NCBI RefSeq assembly: GCF_020172685.1
Contig: NZ_CP083986.1
Coordinates: forward strand, 4,110,158-4,174,157
Direction of reading: 5' to 3'
Source of the DNA: [Mycobacterium] nativiensis
Lineage (GTDB): Bacteria; Actinomycetota; Actinomycetes; Mycobacteriales; Mycobacteriaceae
DNA: 64,000 bases
A program made the position numbers and the translations under genes. Shown here piece by piece: positions 1 to 8,673 of the stretch. Every line of letters starts with the position of its first letter. Position 1 is the stretch's first letter. The notes under the pieces are model-generated. The model was not told the DNA's origin, searched no databases, and saw only the letters and a list, made by a program, of their open reading frames with translations.

Positions 1-19
1 AGATGTGTATAAGAGACAG
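1..19 (+). other. Tn5/Nextera mosaic-end adapter (artefact)
   Basis: The first 19 bases, AGATGTGTATAAGAGACAG, are identical to the Tn5 transposase mosaic end used in Nextera tagmentation libraries. It sits exactly at the sequence end and joins directly to PGRS coding sequence. It is therefore untrimmed library adapter, not mycobacterial DNA, and it marks a contig end. Confidence 0.95.
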
Positions 20-781
20 GCCCTTGCCCCCGTTGCCGCCGTTGCCCCACGCGCCCATACCGAAGAAGTCCTGCGCCTGACCCGAGGACCCGCCATTGCC
101 ACCGTCACCGGCTGCCAGCAGTGCCGTCGCAGCGCCGCCGGCACCACCATCGCCGCCGTGGCCCCACATCTCGCCACCATGACCGCCGTTGCCACCGTCG
201 GCACCCAGACCGCCCGCACCACCATCGCCACCGTTGCCGATACCACCGGCGTGACCACCGTTGCCACCGGTGATGCCATCGAGGGTCGACGACCAGCCGC
301 TGCCGCCGTCACCGAACCACAGACCACCGGCCTGGCCATCTGGATCCAGCGCGGTGCCATCGGCACCGTTGCAGATCAGTCCGCAGAAGTTCTCGGTGAA
401 CGGCGCGAAGATCTGGTTGATCACTCCGTTGACCTGCGACCCGAACTCAGAGTTGATCCAGTCCTGCAGCGTTGCATGCAACGGCGTGTAGAAGAAGGTG
501 TCCCAGAGCTGGGCCATCTCCATCCCGGTCTCATCAGCCGAACCGGGCAGGTCCCAGTCCGAGCCGGTCCACTCGGGCGTGAGCGATTGAGAGTCGGAGC
601 CCAAGCCCAACCAGCTCCAGAAGTCGTCGAACCCGAAGTCCGCATGGGCCTCCGGCGGCGGCGCCGCCATGGGCGCCATCCCGAAGGCTAAGAAGGCGGC
701 TACCGCACTCCCGGCGCCCACGGCGCGGCGAGCGGGACCGCCGCGCCGCACGTTTGAACCCGAACCCGACCGACGACCCAT
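20..781 (-). CDS. Secreted PGRS-repeat protein, 3' end missing
   Basis: From the ATG at 781, 254 codons run leftward into the adapter with no stop, so the C-terminus is missing. The first ~47 residues look like a signal peptide: an Arg-rich start (MGRRSGSGSNVRRGG), a hydrophobic AVAAFLAFGMAPMAA core and a likely cut near EAHA-DFGFDD. Residues ~48-165 form a non-repetitive Trp/Phe-rich domain (FWSWLGLG, FTENFCGLICNG). After that come Gly-Gly-Asn/Asp repeats (GGNGGHAGG, GGDGGAGG) typical of PGRS regions. There is no PE domain, so this is a PGRS-only protein rather than a true PE_PGRS. The function of such proteins is unknown; surface or secreted localisation is inferred from the signal. The repeats probably caused the assembly break. 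Confidence 0.85.
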
Positions 782-833
782 GTTGACCTGCGCCTTCCAC
801 GAAGTACGACCCAGGCGAGTGACATCCGCCACT

Positions 834-875
834 TGTCTCACTGTTTGTTATATAAGCCTGTGAGACACATAGCAA
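834..875 (-). promoter_or_regulatory. Predicted promoter of the PGRS gene inside an inverted repeat
   Basis: Read leftward, TTGCTA (870-875) and TATAAC (847-852) are separated by 17 bases and resemble a SigA promoter. A perfect 8-bp inverted repeat, TGTCTCAC (834-841) and GTGAGACA (860-867), brackets the -10 box with an 18-base spacer, as a repressor operator would. The predicted start lies about 60 bases upstream of the PGRS ATG. All of this is by inspection. Confidence 0.5.
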
Positions 876-927
876 GTATTAATTTTCGCAATCGTCAAAA
901 TGGCGGCCCCGGAATGACCGGAAACGC

Positions 928-962
928 AAAAACCCCCGACACGCAGGGCGTGCGGGGGTCTT
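928..962 (-). terminator. Intrinsic terminator after rplO
   Basis: The arms at 932-944 and 948-959 pair almost perfectly (core CCCCCG/CGGGGG, one bulged base) around an AGG loop. In leftward transcripts a T-run (TTTTTGCG) follows. It lies 18 bases beyond the rplO stop and ends the spc-type operon. On the other strand it is followed by CTTTGTC, so weak bidirectional activity is possible. Confidence 0.85.
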
Positions 963-979
963 TGTCTGGGAAGCGAAAC

Positions 980-1420
980 TTACAGCTCGGTGGCGGAGCC
1001 TCCGGCTGCGGCGATCTTGTCGCGAGCGCTGCCACTGAACTTGTGCGCGGTGACGTCGGCCTTGACGGTCAGCTTGCCATCGCCGAGCACCTTGACCAGC
1101 GTGTTCTTGCGGACAGCACCCTTGGCGACCAGCTCGTCGACACCGATGGTGCCGCCTTCCGGGAACAACCGGTTGATGTCGCCGACGTTGACGACCTCGT
1201 ACTCGGTGCGGAACCGGTTGCGGAAGCCCTTCAGCTTGGGCAGCCGCATGTGGATCGGCATCTGCCCACCCTCGAACCGGACCGGCACGTTCTTCCGTGC
1301 CTTGGTGCCCTTGGTGCCGCGGCCCGCGGTCTTACCCTTGGAACCCTCACCACGGCCGACGCGGGTCTTCTTGGTGTTCGACCCGGGCGCGGGGCGCAGG
1401 TCGTGCAGCTTGATGGTCAT
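980..1420 (-). CDS. rplO: 50S ribosomal protein L15
   Basis: L15 (146 residues, full length) binds 23S rRNA late in 50S assembly. The start [14 protein letters not shown] and the Gly/Arg/Lys-rich tract [17 protein letters not shown] are characteristic. It is the last gene of the leftward rplN-rplO operon. Its ATG overlaps the rpmD stop as ATGA, implying translational coupling, and a terminator follows 18 bases downstream. Confidence 0.98.
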   Translation of the reverse strand: MTIKLHDLRPAPGSNTKKTRVGRGEGSKGKTAGRGTKGTKARKNVPVRFEGGQMPIHMRLPKLKGFRNRFRTEYEVVNVGDINRLFPEGGTIGVDELVAKGAVRKNTLVKVLGDGKLTVKADVTAHKFSGSARDKIAAAGGSATEL

Positions 1421-1599
1421 TCTGCTTCCTCCACTTCCACCAGGTGGTGGACAACCCGGATCAGCCCACGGGTCTGGGGGTTGTCCTCACGCACCACCGA
1501 CTGGCGGATCTTGCGCAGGCCCAGGGTACGCAGGCTCTCGCGCTGCTTCCACCGGGCACCGATGGTGCCGCGGACCTGGGTGATCTTCAGGTTTGCCAT
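1417..1599 (-). CDS. rpmD: 50S ribosomal protein L30
   Basis: L30, 60 residues, begins [14 protein letters not shown] and contains the usual LGLRKI segment followed by [12 protein letters not shown]. The ATG at 1597-1599 lies two bases after the rpsE stop, and its own stop overlaps the rplO start. Longer upstream frames are readthrough of rpsE sequence and are not part of this protein. Confidence 0.97.
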   Translation of the reverse strand: MANLKITQVRGTIGARWKQRESLRTLGLRKIRQSVVREDNPQTRGLIRVVHHLVEVEEAE

Positions 1600-1601
1600 G
1601 G

Positions 1602-2300
1602 TTACGCCGTGCCTTCCCGCGCCGCGGTGGCAGCCAGCGCTTCGCTCTCGCGACGGGCCTTGAGCATCGCGGCCGGCGCCACATCCTCGATCGGCAGGCC
1701 ACGCCGGGCCGCCACCTCTTCGGGACGCTGCAGCATCTTCAGCGCGGCAACGGTGGCGTGCACCACGTTGATCGCGTTGTCGCTGCCCAGCGACTTCGAC
1801 AGAATGTCGTGCACGCCGGCGCATTCCAGCACGGCACGCACCGCGCCACCGGCGATCACACCGGTACCCGGGCTGGCCGGACGCAGGAACACCACGCCGG
1901 CGGCGGCCTCGCCCTGCACCGGGTGAGTGATGGTGCCACCGATCAGCGGCACCCGGAAGAAGCCCTTGCGGGCCTCCTCGACACCCTTGGCGATCGCGGC
2001 CGGCACTTCCTTGGCCTTGCCGTAACCGACGCCGACCATGCCGTTGCCGTCGCCGACGATCACCAGCGCGGTGAAGCTGAACCGGCGACCACCCTTGACC
2101 ACCTTGGACACCCGGTTGATCGCGACGACGCGCTCCAGGTAGTTGCTCTTTTCGCTATCGCGGCCACCACGACCGCCGTCCCGGCCACCACGGCCGCCAC
2201 GGTTGTCCCGGTTGTCGCGGTTGTCGCGCCCGTCGGTACGGGGGGCGCTGCCCGTGTCGGGACCTGTCGAGGAGGCCCCTGTCGGCTGCTCCGCCATCAT
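1602..2300 (-). CDS. rpsE: 30S ribosomal protein S5, with Arg/Asp/Asn/Gly-rich N-terminal extension
   Basis: S5 contributes to decoding fidelity and mRNA helicase function at the 30S entry channel. The conserved double-stranded-RNA-binding fold begins near residue 55 ([20 protein letters not shown]) and is followed by [16 protein letters not shown]. The first ~50 residues are a low-complexity extension with DNR repeats then GGRGGRDGG, probably disordered. Two adjacent ATGs (2300, 2297) are possible starts. The protein has 232 residues, longer than the E. coli form because of the extension. Confidence 0.97.
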   Translation of the reverse strand: MMAEQPTGASSTGPDTGSAPRTDGRDNRDNRDNRGGRGGRDGGRGGRDSEKSNYLERVVAINRVSKVVKGGRRFSFTALVIVGDGNGMVGVGYGKAKEVPAAIAKGVEEARKGFFRVPLIGGTITHPVQGEAAAGVVFLRPASPGTGVIAGGAVRAVLECAGVHDILSKSLGSDNAINVVHATVAALKMLQRPEEVAARRGLPIEDVAPAAMLKARRESEALAATAAREGTA

Positions 2301-2334
2301 GCGGTCCTTCCAGTCATCTTCGAGAAGTCAGTCA

Positions 2335-2742
2335 TCAGAACTTCAACCCGCCCTCGCGCGCCGCATCTGCCAGCGCCGCGATCCGTCCACCGTAGGTGTA
2401 ACCACCCCGGTCGAACACCACGTCCTGGACGCCGGCGGCCTTGGCCCGCTCGGCGATCAGCTGGCCGACCCGCACGCTGTGGGCCTTCTTGTCGCCGTCC
2501 ACACCCCGCACGTCGGCCTCGATCGACGACGCCGCCGCCACCGTGTGGCCGGCCAGGTCGTCGACCAGCTGGACGTGGATGTGCCGCGAGGAGCGGTGCA
2601 CCACCAGACGGGGACGCTCGGCGGTGCCGGAGACCTTCTTGCGCAGCCGCGCGTGCCGACGAATCCGGTGAGTGCGCCGAACCTCGGAGATGTTCTGCCC
2701 GACGGGTTTGCGGTCCGCGGTGCCTGTTTGTGATTGCGCCAT
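2335..2742 (-). CDS. rplR: 50S ribosomal protein L18
   Basis: L18 (135 residues) binds 5S rRNA in the central protuberance. Recognisable segments are [20 protein letters not shown] near the N-terminus and [20 protein letters not shown] at the C-terminus. It lies two bases from rplF and 34 bases before rpsE in the leftward operon. Confidence 0.98.
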   Translation of the reverse strand: MAQSQTGTADRKPVGQNISEVRRTHRIRRHARLRKKVSGTAERPRLVVHRSSRHIHVQLVDDLAGHTVAAASSIEADVRGVDGDKKAHSVRVGQLIAERAKAAGVQDVVFDRGGYTYGGRIAALADAAREGGLKF

Positions 2743-2744
2743 GA

Positions 2745-3284
2745 CTACTTACCTGTCTTTCCGACCTTGCGGCGAACCTGCTCACCCTCGTAGCGGACGC
2801 CCTTGCCCTTGTAGGGGTCGGGGCGGCGCAGGCGACGGATGTTCGCCGAGATCTGGCCGACCTTCTGCTTGTCGATGCCCGAGACCGAGAACTTGGTGGG
2901 CGTCTCCACCGCGAAGGTGATGCCCTCCGGGGCCTTGATCACCACCGGGTGGCTGAAGCCCAGGGCGAACTCCAGGTCGCTGCCCTTGAGCACCACGCGG
3001 TAACCCACGCCGAAGATCTCCATCTTGCGGACGTAGCCCTCGGCGACACCGGTGACCAGGTTGGCCAACAGGGTGCGGCTCAGGCCGTGCAGTGCCCGGT
3101 TGCGCCGGTCGTCGTCCGGACGGGTCACCACCAGGGCGCCGTCATCGTTGCGGGCAACGTTGATCGGCTCGGCAACGGTGAGCTCCAGGGTTCCCTTGGG
3201 CCCCTTGGCCGATACGTTCTGACCATCGATGGTCACGTCGACCCCGGTGGGAACCGGGACCGGCTGCTTACCAATACGCGACAT
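2745..3284 (-). CDS. rplF: 50S ribosomal protein L6
   Basis: L6 (179 residues, normal length) has two tandem alpha/beta domains and sits near the sarcin-ricin loop. It starts [17 protein letters not shown]. The C-terminal rRNA-binding segment [16 protein letters not shown] is intact. It lies between rpsH and rplR in the usual bacterial order. Confidence 0.98.
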   Translation of the reverse strand: MSRIGKQPVPVPTGVDVTIDGQNVSAKGPKGTLELTVAEPINVARNDDGALVVTRPDDDRRNRALHGLSRTLLANLVTGVAEGYVRKMEIFGVGYRVVLKGSDLEFALGFSHPVVIKAPEGITFAVETPTKFSVSGIDKQKVGQISANIRRLRRPDPYKGKGVRYEGEQVRRKVGKTGK

Positions 3285-3297
3285 GTCTGCTACTCCC

Positions 3298-3696
3298 TCA
3301 CCACACGTACGCGAGGACTTCGCCGCCCACGCCCTGTCTGGCCGCCTGACGGTCGGTGAGCAGACCCGAAGACGTGGAGATGATCGCCACGCCCAGGCCG
3401 CCGAGCACCCGCGGCAGGTTGGTCGACTTCGCGTAGACCCGCAGTCCGGGCTTGGACACCCGGCGCAGACCGGCGAGACTGCGCTCCCGGTTCGGGCCGT
3501 ACTTGAGATTCACTACCAGCGCCTTGCCCACCCGGGCGTCTTCGACGTGGTAGTCGGTGATGTAACCCTCGCGCTTGAGGATCTCGGCGATGTTGGCCTT
3601 GATCTTCGAGTGCGGCAGAGTCACCTCGTCGTGATACGCCGAGTTGGCGTTACGCAGACGCGTCAAGAAGTCCGCGATCGGGTCCGTCATAGTCAT
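3298..3696 (-). CDS. rpsH: 30S ribosomal protein S8
   Basis: S8 (132 residues) binds helix 21 of 16S rRNA. It begins [18 protein letters not shown], and its C-terminus has the conserved [26 protein letters not shown]. In E. coli, S8 is the translational repressor of the spc operon; whether that holds here cannot be told from sequence. Confidence 0.98.
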   Translation of the reverse strand: MTMTDPIADFLTRLRNANSAYHDEVTLPHSKIKANIAEILKREGYITDYHVEDARVGKALVVNLKYGPNRERSLAGLRRVSKPGLRVYAKSTNLPRVLGGLGVAIISTSSGLLTDRQAARQGVGGEVLAYVW

Positions 3697-3716
3697 TTAG
3701 CGCTGCTCCTCCGCCG

Positions 3717-3902
3717 TCACCAGCTGCTCTTCTGCACGCCGGGCAGTTCGCCCGCGTGCGCCATCTCGCGAAGGCAGATCCGGCACAGGCCGAATTTGCG
3801 CAGCACCGCACGGGGACGGCCGCACTTGTTGCAGCGGGTGTAGGCGCGCACCGCGAACTTGGGCTTGCGGGCCGCCTTGTTAACCAACGCCTTCTTCGCC
3901 AT
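3717..3902 (-). CDS. rpsZ: 30S ribosomal protein S14, zinc-binding (C+) form
   Basis: The 61-residue short S14 starts [16 protein letters not shown] and has two CxxC pairs (CNKCGRP and CRICLRE), so it is the zinc-ribbon form. Mycobacteria commonly also carry a zinc-free paralogue in a Zur-regulated operon, not in this window. The start at 3902 is chosen by homology and because rplE ends just upstream; the frame could be extended but without support. Confidence 0.97.
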   Translation of the reverse strand: MAKKALVNKAARKPKFAVRAYTRCNKCGRPRAVLRKFGLCRICLREMAHAGELPGVQKSSW

Positions 3903-3906
3903 CAGG

Positions 3907-4470
3907 TCACTTCTCCTTGAACGGAAAGCCGAGTGCCCGCAGCAGCGCTCGTCCTTCATCGTCGTTCGTCGCCGAGGTGACGACGGTGATGTTCATGCCG
4001 CGCGGGCGGTCAATGGAGTCCACGTCGATCTCGTGGAACATCGACTGCTCGGCCAGCCCGAAGGTGTAGTTGCCGGAGCCGTCGAACTGCTTGGGCGACA
4101 GTCCGCGGAAGTCGCGGATACGCGGTAGCGCAATCGAGGTGAGCCGGTCCAGGAACTCCCACATCCGGTCACCGCGCAGCGTCACGCGGGCGCCGATCGG
4201 CATGCCCTCACGCAGCTTGAACTGGGCGATGGACAGCCGGGCCTTGCGGATCTCCGGTCGCTGACCGGTGATCAGCGCCAGGTCGTTGACCGCGTTGTTG
4301 ATCAGCTTGGCGTCCCGGGCGGCTTCGCCGACACCCATGTTCACCACAACCTTCACCACGCCCGGGATCTGCATCACGTTGGCGTAGCTGAACTCTTTGT
4401 TGAGCGCATCGCGAATCTCTTCGCGGTATTTCACCTTCAGCCGAGGCTGAGTCTTCTCTGCAGTAGTCAT
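3907..4470 (-). CDS. rplE: 50S ribosomal protein L5
   Basis: L5 (187 residues) binds 5S rRNA and contacts the P-site tRNA. Typical stretches are [39 protein letters not shown] and the C-terminal [20 protein letters not shown]. It starts two bases after rplX and ends four bases before rpsZ. Confidence 0.98.
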   Translation of the reverse strand: MTTAEKTQPRLKVKYREEIRDALNKEFSYANVMQIPGVVKVVVNMGVGEAARDAKLINNAVNDLALITGQRPEIRKARLSIAQFKLREGMPIGARVTLRGDRMWEFLDRLTSIALPRIRDFRGLSPKQFDGSGNYTFGLAEQSMFHEIDVDSIDRPRGMNITVVTSATNDDEGRALLRALGFPFKEK

Positions 4471-4472
4471 CC

Positions 4473-4790
4473 CTAGATGTCCTTGCCGTTGCGCTTGGAG
4501 ACGCGAACCTTCTTGCCGGACTCGGCGTCCACCCGGTAACTGATCCGGGTGGGATTGCCATCGGAGTCGACGACCATCACGTTCGAGACGTGGATGGGGG
4601 CCTCCTGCGTGACGATTCCGCCCGAGGAGGCGCCGGCCTCGTTGGCCGAGTTCGCGACGTGCTTCTTGATCCGGTTCACGCCCTGGACCAGAACCCGGTT
4701 ACGGGTCGGGAAGGCCTTGAGGACTTTGCCCTTGGCACCCTTGTCCTTGCCGGCGATGACCAGCACCGTGTCGCCCTTGTGGACCTTCAT
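4473..4790 (-). CDS. rplX: 50S ribosomal protein L24
   Basis: L24 (105 residues) is an early 50S assembly initiator. It begins [20 protein letters not shown], the canonical KOW motif. It follows rplN with no gap between stop and start, consistent with coupled translation. Confidence 0.98.
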   Translation of the reverse strand: MKVHKGDTVLVIAGKDKGAKGKVLKAFPTRNRVLVQGVNRIKKHVANSANEAGASSGGIVTQEAPIHVSNVMVVDSDGNPTRISYRVDAESGKKVRVSKRNGKDI

Positions 4791-5159
4791 TTACAGCACC
4801 TCCGGGGCCAGCGAGACGATCTTCATGAACTTCTTCTCGCGCAGCTCACGACCGACCGGCCCGAAGATGCGGGTCCCGCGCGGGTCGTTGTCGGCCTTGA
4901 TGATCACCGCGGCGTTCTCATCGAACTTGATGTAGCTGCCGTCGGCGCGGCGACGCTCCTTGGCGGTGCGCACCACGACGGCCTTGACGACATCACCCCG
5001 CTTGACGTTGCCGCCCGGGATGGCGTCTTTGACGGTCGCGACGATGACATCACCGATGCCTGCGTATCGCCGCGACGAGCCGCCGAGCACCCGGATGCAC
5101 AAGATCTCCTTGGCGCCGGTGTTATCGGCGACCTTCAACCGCGATTCCTGCTGAATCAC
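4791..5159 (-). CDS. rplN: 50S ribosomal protein L14
   Basis: L14 (122 residues) is near identical in length to other bacterial L14. It starts at GTG 5159 with [20 protein letters not shown], and a good ribosome-binding site (TTAGGAGATCTG) precedes that GTG. It is the first gene of the spc-type operon, here cut off from the S10 operon by FGE, atsA and the eccE-like gene, so it needs its own promoter (see 5303-5331). Confidence 0.97.
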   Translation of the reverse strand: MIQQESRLKVADNTGAKEILCIRVLGGSSRRYAGIGDVIVATVKDAIPGGNVKRGDVVKAVVVRTAKERRRADGSYIKFDENAAVIIKADNDPRGTRIFGPVGRELREKKFMKIVSLAPEVL

Positions 5160-5302
5160 CAGATCTCCTAAATAATCGAGTCGACGCCCGGCACGCCAAG
5201 TGGCATGCCGGATTCTCCCCGGTCGTGCATGGTCTTCTTCATTGCCGAAGTGCACGCAGGGCCAACTTGCGCTGGCCGAGGTCTGCTGACGGCAACCCCT
5301 GA

Positions 5303-5331
5303 AGTCTAGGCGACGGGGCGTCCAGCACCAA
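5303..5331 (-). promoter_or_regulatory. Predicted promoter of the rplN-rplO operon; 137-nt leader follows
   Basis: Leftward, TTGGTG (5326-5331) and TAGACT (5303-5308) are 17 bases apart. A start near 5296 would give a ~137-nt untranslated leader. That leader contains an imperfect dyad (CCGGCA 5188-5193, TGCCGG 5206-5211) about 30 nt before the rplN start. The rest of the 270-base gap 5160-5429 holds no convincing gene. A leader of this length could carry feedback control, but that is conjecture. Confidence 0.5.
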
Positions 5332-5429
5332 ATCGGCGCTGTTCGGGCCCCCAACCCTCCGCGAGCGTGCAGGTTTGTCCGCAAAAACGCCTGGTCGGGG
5401 CGTACAACTGTGCACGCTCGCGCCGGGGA

Positions 5430-6302
5430 TCAGCCCACCACGCAGCGGAACCCGATATGGCTGGTGGCGGTGTCCTGCGACTGCGGCGAACGGGCCGTGG
5501 CCCGGTACCGGTGGCAGTACTCCGGTGCGCACAGATGCGATCCGCCCTTGAGTGTCTGGCTGACAGCCGGATCGGCCGGGCCGGCGGGCGCGCAACAGGA
5601 CTTCGGCGGTGCTGCACCTTCCTGGAGTCGGTGATGGCCGCCGAACTCGGTGGCGGTCCACTCCCACACGTTGCCGATCATGTCGAGCAGGCCCCATCGG
5701 TCCGGCGGGAACGTTCCGATCGGTGAGGTCCCGGCCCAGCCCAGTGCGCTGTCGTTGCGGTAGGGAAAGGCACCCTGCCAGGTGTTGGCCATCAGGGCGC
5801 CACCCGGCTTCTCCTCCTCCCCCCAGGGATAGGTACTGCTGGCCCCAGCGCGCGCCGCGTACTCCCACTCGGCTTCGGTCGGTAGGCGCCGCCCGGCCCA
5901 CCGGGCGTAAGCCGCGGCGTCGGGGTAGGCGACCTGCACCACCGGGTGATCACGGCGCCCCGTCAGATCGCTGTCCGGGCCGAGGGGATGCCGCCAGTTC
6001 GCGCCGGGAACCCATCGCCACCACTGCCGCCAGTCACGCAGGTCGACCGGCCCGGTTGTCGGGGTGAAGACCAGCGCGCCCGGTTCATGCGGCTCGACGT
6101 CGACCAGCTCAACTTCCTGTTCGGCGACCGTCACATAGCCGGTGGCAGTGACGAATTCAGCGAACTGATCATTGGTGACAGGGTGCCGTTCGATCGCGAA
6201 CGACGCCACCGTCACGCTGTGAATCGGGGCCTCTTCGGGATAGAAGCTCGTCGACCCCATCCGGTAGGTGCCGCCGGAGATCTCGACGAGTTCGGTCAGC
6301 AT
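5430..6302 (-). CDS. Formylglycine-generating enzyme (sulfatase-modifying factor)
   Basis: FGE oxidises the active-site cysteine of type I sulfatases to formylglycine using copper and oxygen. The 290-residue protein has the FGE-sulfatase fold: MVEIP-like start (LVEISGGTYRMGS), LPTEAEWEYAARAG, GNVWEWTATEF and GFRCV at the C-terminus. The two catalytic cysteines are C258 and C263 in SHLCAPEYCHRYR. It lies four bases after the sulfatase stop, so enzyme and activator are co-transcribed. The homologue at this position in M. tuberculosis is Rv0712. Confidence 0.96.
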   Translation of the reverse strand: MLTELVEISGGTYRMGSTSFYPEEAPIHSVTVASFAIERHPVTNDQFAEFVTATGYVTVAEQEVELVDVEPHEPGALVFTPTTGPVDLRDWRQWWRWVPGANWRHPLGPDSDLTGRRDHPVVQVAYPDAAAYARWAGRRLPTEAEWEYAARAGASSTYPWGEEEKPGGALMANTWQGAFPYRNDSALGWAGTSPIGTFPPDRWGLLDMIGNVWEWTATEFGGHHRLQEGAAPPKSCCAPAGPADPAVSQTLKGGSHLCAPEYCHRYRATARSPQSQDTATSHIGFRCVVG

Positions 6303-6306
6303 GGCT

Positions 6307-8673
6307 TCAGTCCCGCGAAAACGCCGCCGCCAGGCTCCTTTTCACATCCAGGTACGGCTCACCGCTGACATCCACGGCGACATCGGCGATGGTGCCCCCG
6401 GTGAAGCCGAACGGCGCCCGGTACGCCGACGAGACCGCCTGCCCGGTATTGCGCCCGACGCTGACCCCGCCGCCGGCCAAGGCGAACGCTCCCGGCTGGA
6501 TGATCATGTCCGCCAATGTGGCGACCACGGTGTCGTCGATGTACAGCGAACCCTCGCCAACCGGCGTGTGAGCACCCTCGACGGTGCCGCTGCGCGCGAA
6601 GCGGACCCCGAACGTGTGCTGCCCCAGCGGAATCGGATCGGGTGAGGACAGCCACTGTTCGCGTTCGCCGAGGAAGTTGTAGACGTAGTGCAGCCGACTG
6701 CCCTGAACGAACAGCACATGCCCGCCATGGCGCGCGCCCTGCTTGAACAGCACGCCCTCGGCGGTGGCGGAGGACACCGTGACGCGCGCCAGGACCGTGA
6801 AGGAGCGGCCGCGCAACTCGACACACGCCCCCAGCGGCACTTCGGAAGTATGCGGGTAGTAGGTGTAGCTGGTGCGGTCGCCGGACAGGTAGGGCCGCTG
6901 CCGGCTGGTCATCTCGAAAATGTTGAGGTCGGCCAGCGGCAGGCCGTTGTACTTCTGGGCCTCGGCGAACCACAGCTCCCGGAGTTCCTCGAGCTTCTCC
7001 GGATGCTCGCCGGCCAGATCCCGGCATTGACTGCGGTCGTCCTCGATGTGGTAGAGCTCCCAACGGTCGGCGTCGAAGTGGCCCCAGCCCGAGGGCGTCG
7101 CCGCGTGGACGGTGTTTGCGAACCAACCCCGGTGCCAGATCCCGCGGGTACCGAGCATGGAATAGAATTGGGTGTGCTTGCCGGTGTCGGCTACCGGATC
7201 CGCAAGCGCAGCTTTGAAACTGACTCCCTCCAGCGGCCGTTGCGGAATGCCGCGCACGGTCTCGGGCGGGTCGATGCCGAGCAGGTCGTAGACCGTCGGA
7301 GTCACGTCGCACACGTTGACGTAGGTGTCGCGCACCTCGCCGCGGGCAGCGATTCCCTCGGGCCAGCTGACGATCGCCGGGTCGGCGATGCCACCCTCGT
7401 GCGAGGCATAGCGCTTGTAGAGCTTGTAGGGCGTGTTGAACGCCATCGCCCAGCCGATCGGGTAGTGGTTGTAGGTCTCCGGGCTGCCCAGCTCGTCGAA
7501 GAGCTTCATCGCCTCCTCGACGGTGTCGATGTAGCCGTTGAAGAACTTGTTCTCGTTGGGAGAGCCGTTGGGGCCGCCCTCGCCGCTGGCGCCGTTGTCG
7601 GAGATCACCACGACGATGGTGTTGTCGAGTTGTCCGGACTCCTCCAGGTAGTCCAGGATCCGGCCGATCTGGGCGTCGGTGTAGCTCTGGAATCCGGCGA
7701 ACACTTCGGCCATCCGGGCGAACAATCGCTTCTCGGTGTCGTCGAGGCTGTCCCACGGCCGCACCGTGTCCAACATCGGCCAGGGCTGACCGTCGGCGCT
7801 GGTCGCATCGAGGTAGGGGTTGATCTCCGAGAGCTCGGTGTCCGGCGGCACCAGGCCCAGCTTCTTCTGGTTGGCCAGCACGATCTCCCGATACTGTTCG
7901 TAGCCCATGTCGAAGCGGCCGGCGTAGCGATCGGCCCACTCGGCGAAGACATGGTGCGGGGCGTGGCCGGCACCGGGGCAGACGTAGCCGAACCAAGGCT
8001 TGCCGGGCGCGATCGTCTGTGCGTCGCGAATGAATTCGATTGTCTTCTCGGCTATGTCCTTGGACAGGTGGTAACCGTCCTCCGGTGTGGCAGGCGGTGC
8101 CACCGGGTGGTTGTCGTAGACCAGGTCCGGATACCACTGGTTGGTCTCGCCGCCCATGAACCCGTAGAACCGTTCGAACCCGCGCTGCGTCGGCCAGTGC
8201 CGCCGAGTGGCGGCCATGTTGGACTCTTCCATCGGGGTCAGGTGCCACTTGCCGACGCAGAACGTGTTCCAGCCGCGCTCGGCGAGCACCTCGGACAGCA
8301 GAGCGGTTTCGAACGGGATGCGCCCACTGCAGTTGGGGAAACCGTCGGTGAACTCTTCGATGGTCGCCATACCGACACTGGTGGCGTTGCGACCGGTGAG
8401 CAGTGCCGCTCGGGTCGGGGAACACAGTGCGGTGGTGTGGAATTGGGACAGCCGAATCCCGCGCTCGGCGATCCGGCTCATGGCCGGCATCTCGACCAGC
8501 CCGCCGAAGCAGTCCCAGGTGGCGATACCGGTGTCATCCCACACCAGGTAGAGCACGTTGGGCGCGCCGTCGGGGGCGCTCGGTGCGGCGAACGGACCCC
8601 AGTCCGGTTCGGAATCCCTGATGTCGAGGTTGATCTTGCCCTGGAAGTTGTTGGAACCCGCGCCACTCACCAT
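6307..8673 (-). CDS. atsA: Type I arylsulfatase AtsA
   Basis: Hydrolyses sulfate esters. The 788-residue size matches M. tuberculosis AtsA (Rv0711), also found here after rpsQ. The formylglycine motif C84-S-P-T-R, followed by AALLTGRN, is intact, and metal ligands D46/D47 lie in LVWDDTG. The C-terminal ~200 residues form an added beta-rich domain (LYIDDTVVATL, SSAYRAPFGFTGG) seen in large mycobacterial sulfatases. No signal peptide is evident. FGE follows four bases downstream and would activate it. Its start is 304 bases from the divergent eccE-like gene. Confidence 0.96.
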   Translation of the reverse strand: MVSGAGSNNFQGKINLDIRDSEPDWGPFAAPSAPDGAPNVLYLVWDDTGIATWDCFGGLVEMPAMSRIAERGIRLSQFHTTALCSPTRAALLTGRNATSVGMATIEEFTDGFPNCSGRIPFETALLSEVLAERGWNTFCVGKWHLTPMEESNMAATRRHWPTQRGFERFYGFMGGETNQWYPDLVYDNHPVAPPATPEDGYHLSKDIAEKTIEFIRDAQTIAPGKPWFGYVCPGAGHAPHHVFAEWADRYAGRFDMGYEQYREIVLANQKKLGLVPPDTELSEINPYLDATSADGQPWPMLDTVRPWDSLDDTEKRLFARMAEVFAGFQSYTDAQIGRILDYLEESGQLDNTIVVVISDNGASGEGGPNGSPNENKFFNGYIDTVEEAMKLFDELGSPETYNHYPIGWAMAFNTPYKLYKRYASHEGGIADPAIVSWPEGIAARGEVRDTYVNVCDVTPTVYDLLGIDPPETVRGIPQRPLEGVSFKAALADPVADTGKHTQFYSMLGTRGIWHRGWFANTVHAATPSGWGHFDADRWELYHIEDDRSQCRDLAGEHPEKLEELRELWFAEAQKYNGLPLADLNIFEMTSRQRPYLSGDRTSYTYYPHTSEVPLGACVELRGRSFTVLARVTVSSATAEGVLFKQGARHGGHVLFVQGSRLHYVYNFLGEREQWLSSPDPIPLGQHTFGVRFARSGTVEGAHTPVGEGSLYIDDTVVATLADMIIQPGAFALAGGGVSVGRNTGQAVSSAYRAPFGFTGGTIADVAVDVSGEPYLDVKRSLAAAFSRD

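Noticed and set aside
1..19. Terminal 19-mer as a genuine transposon end
   Set aside because: It is the engineered mosaic end, it sits at the exact contig edge, and no transposase or second end is present.
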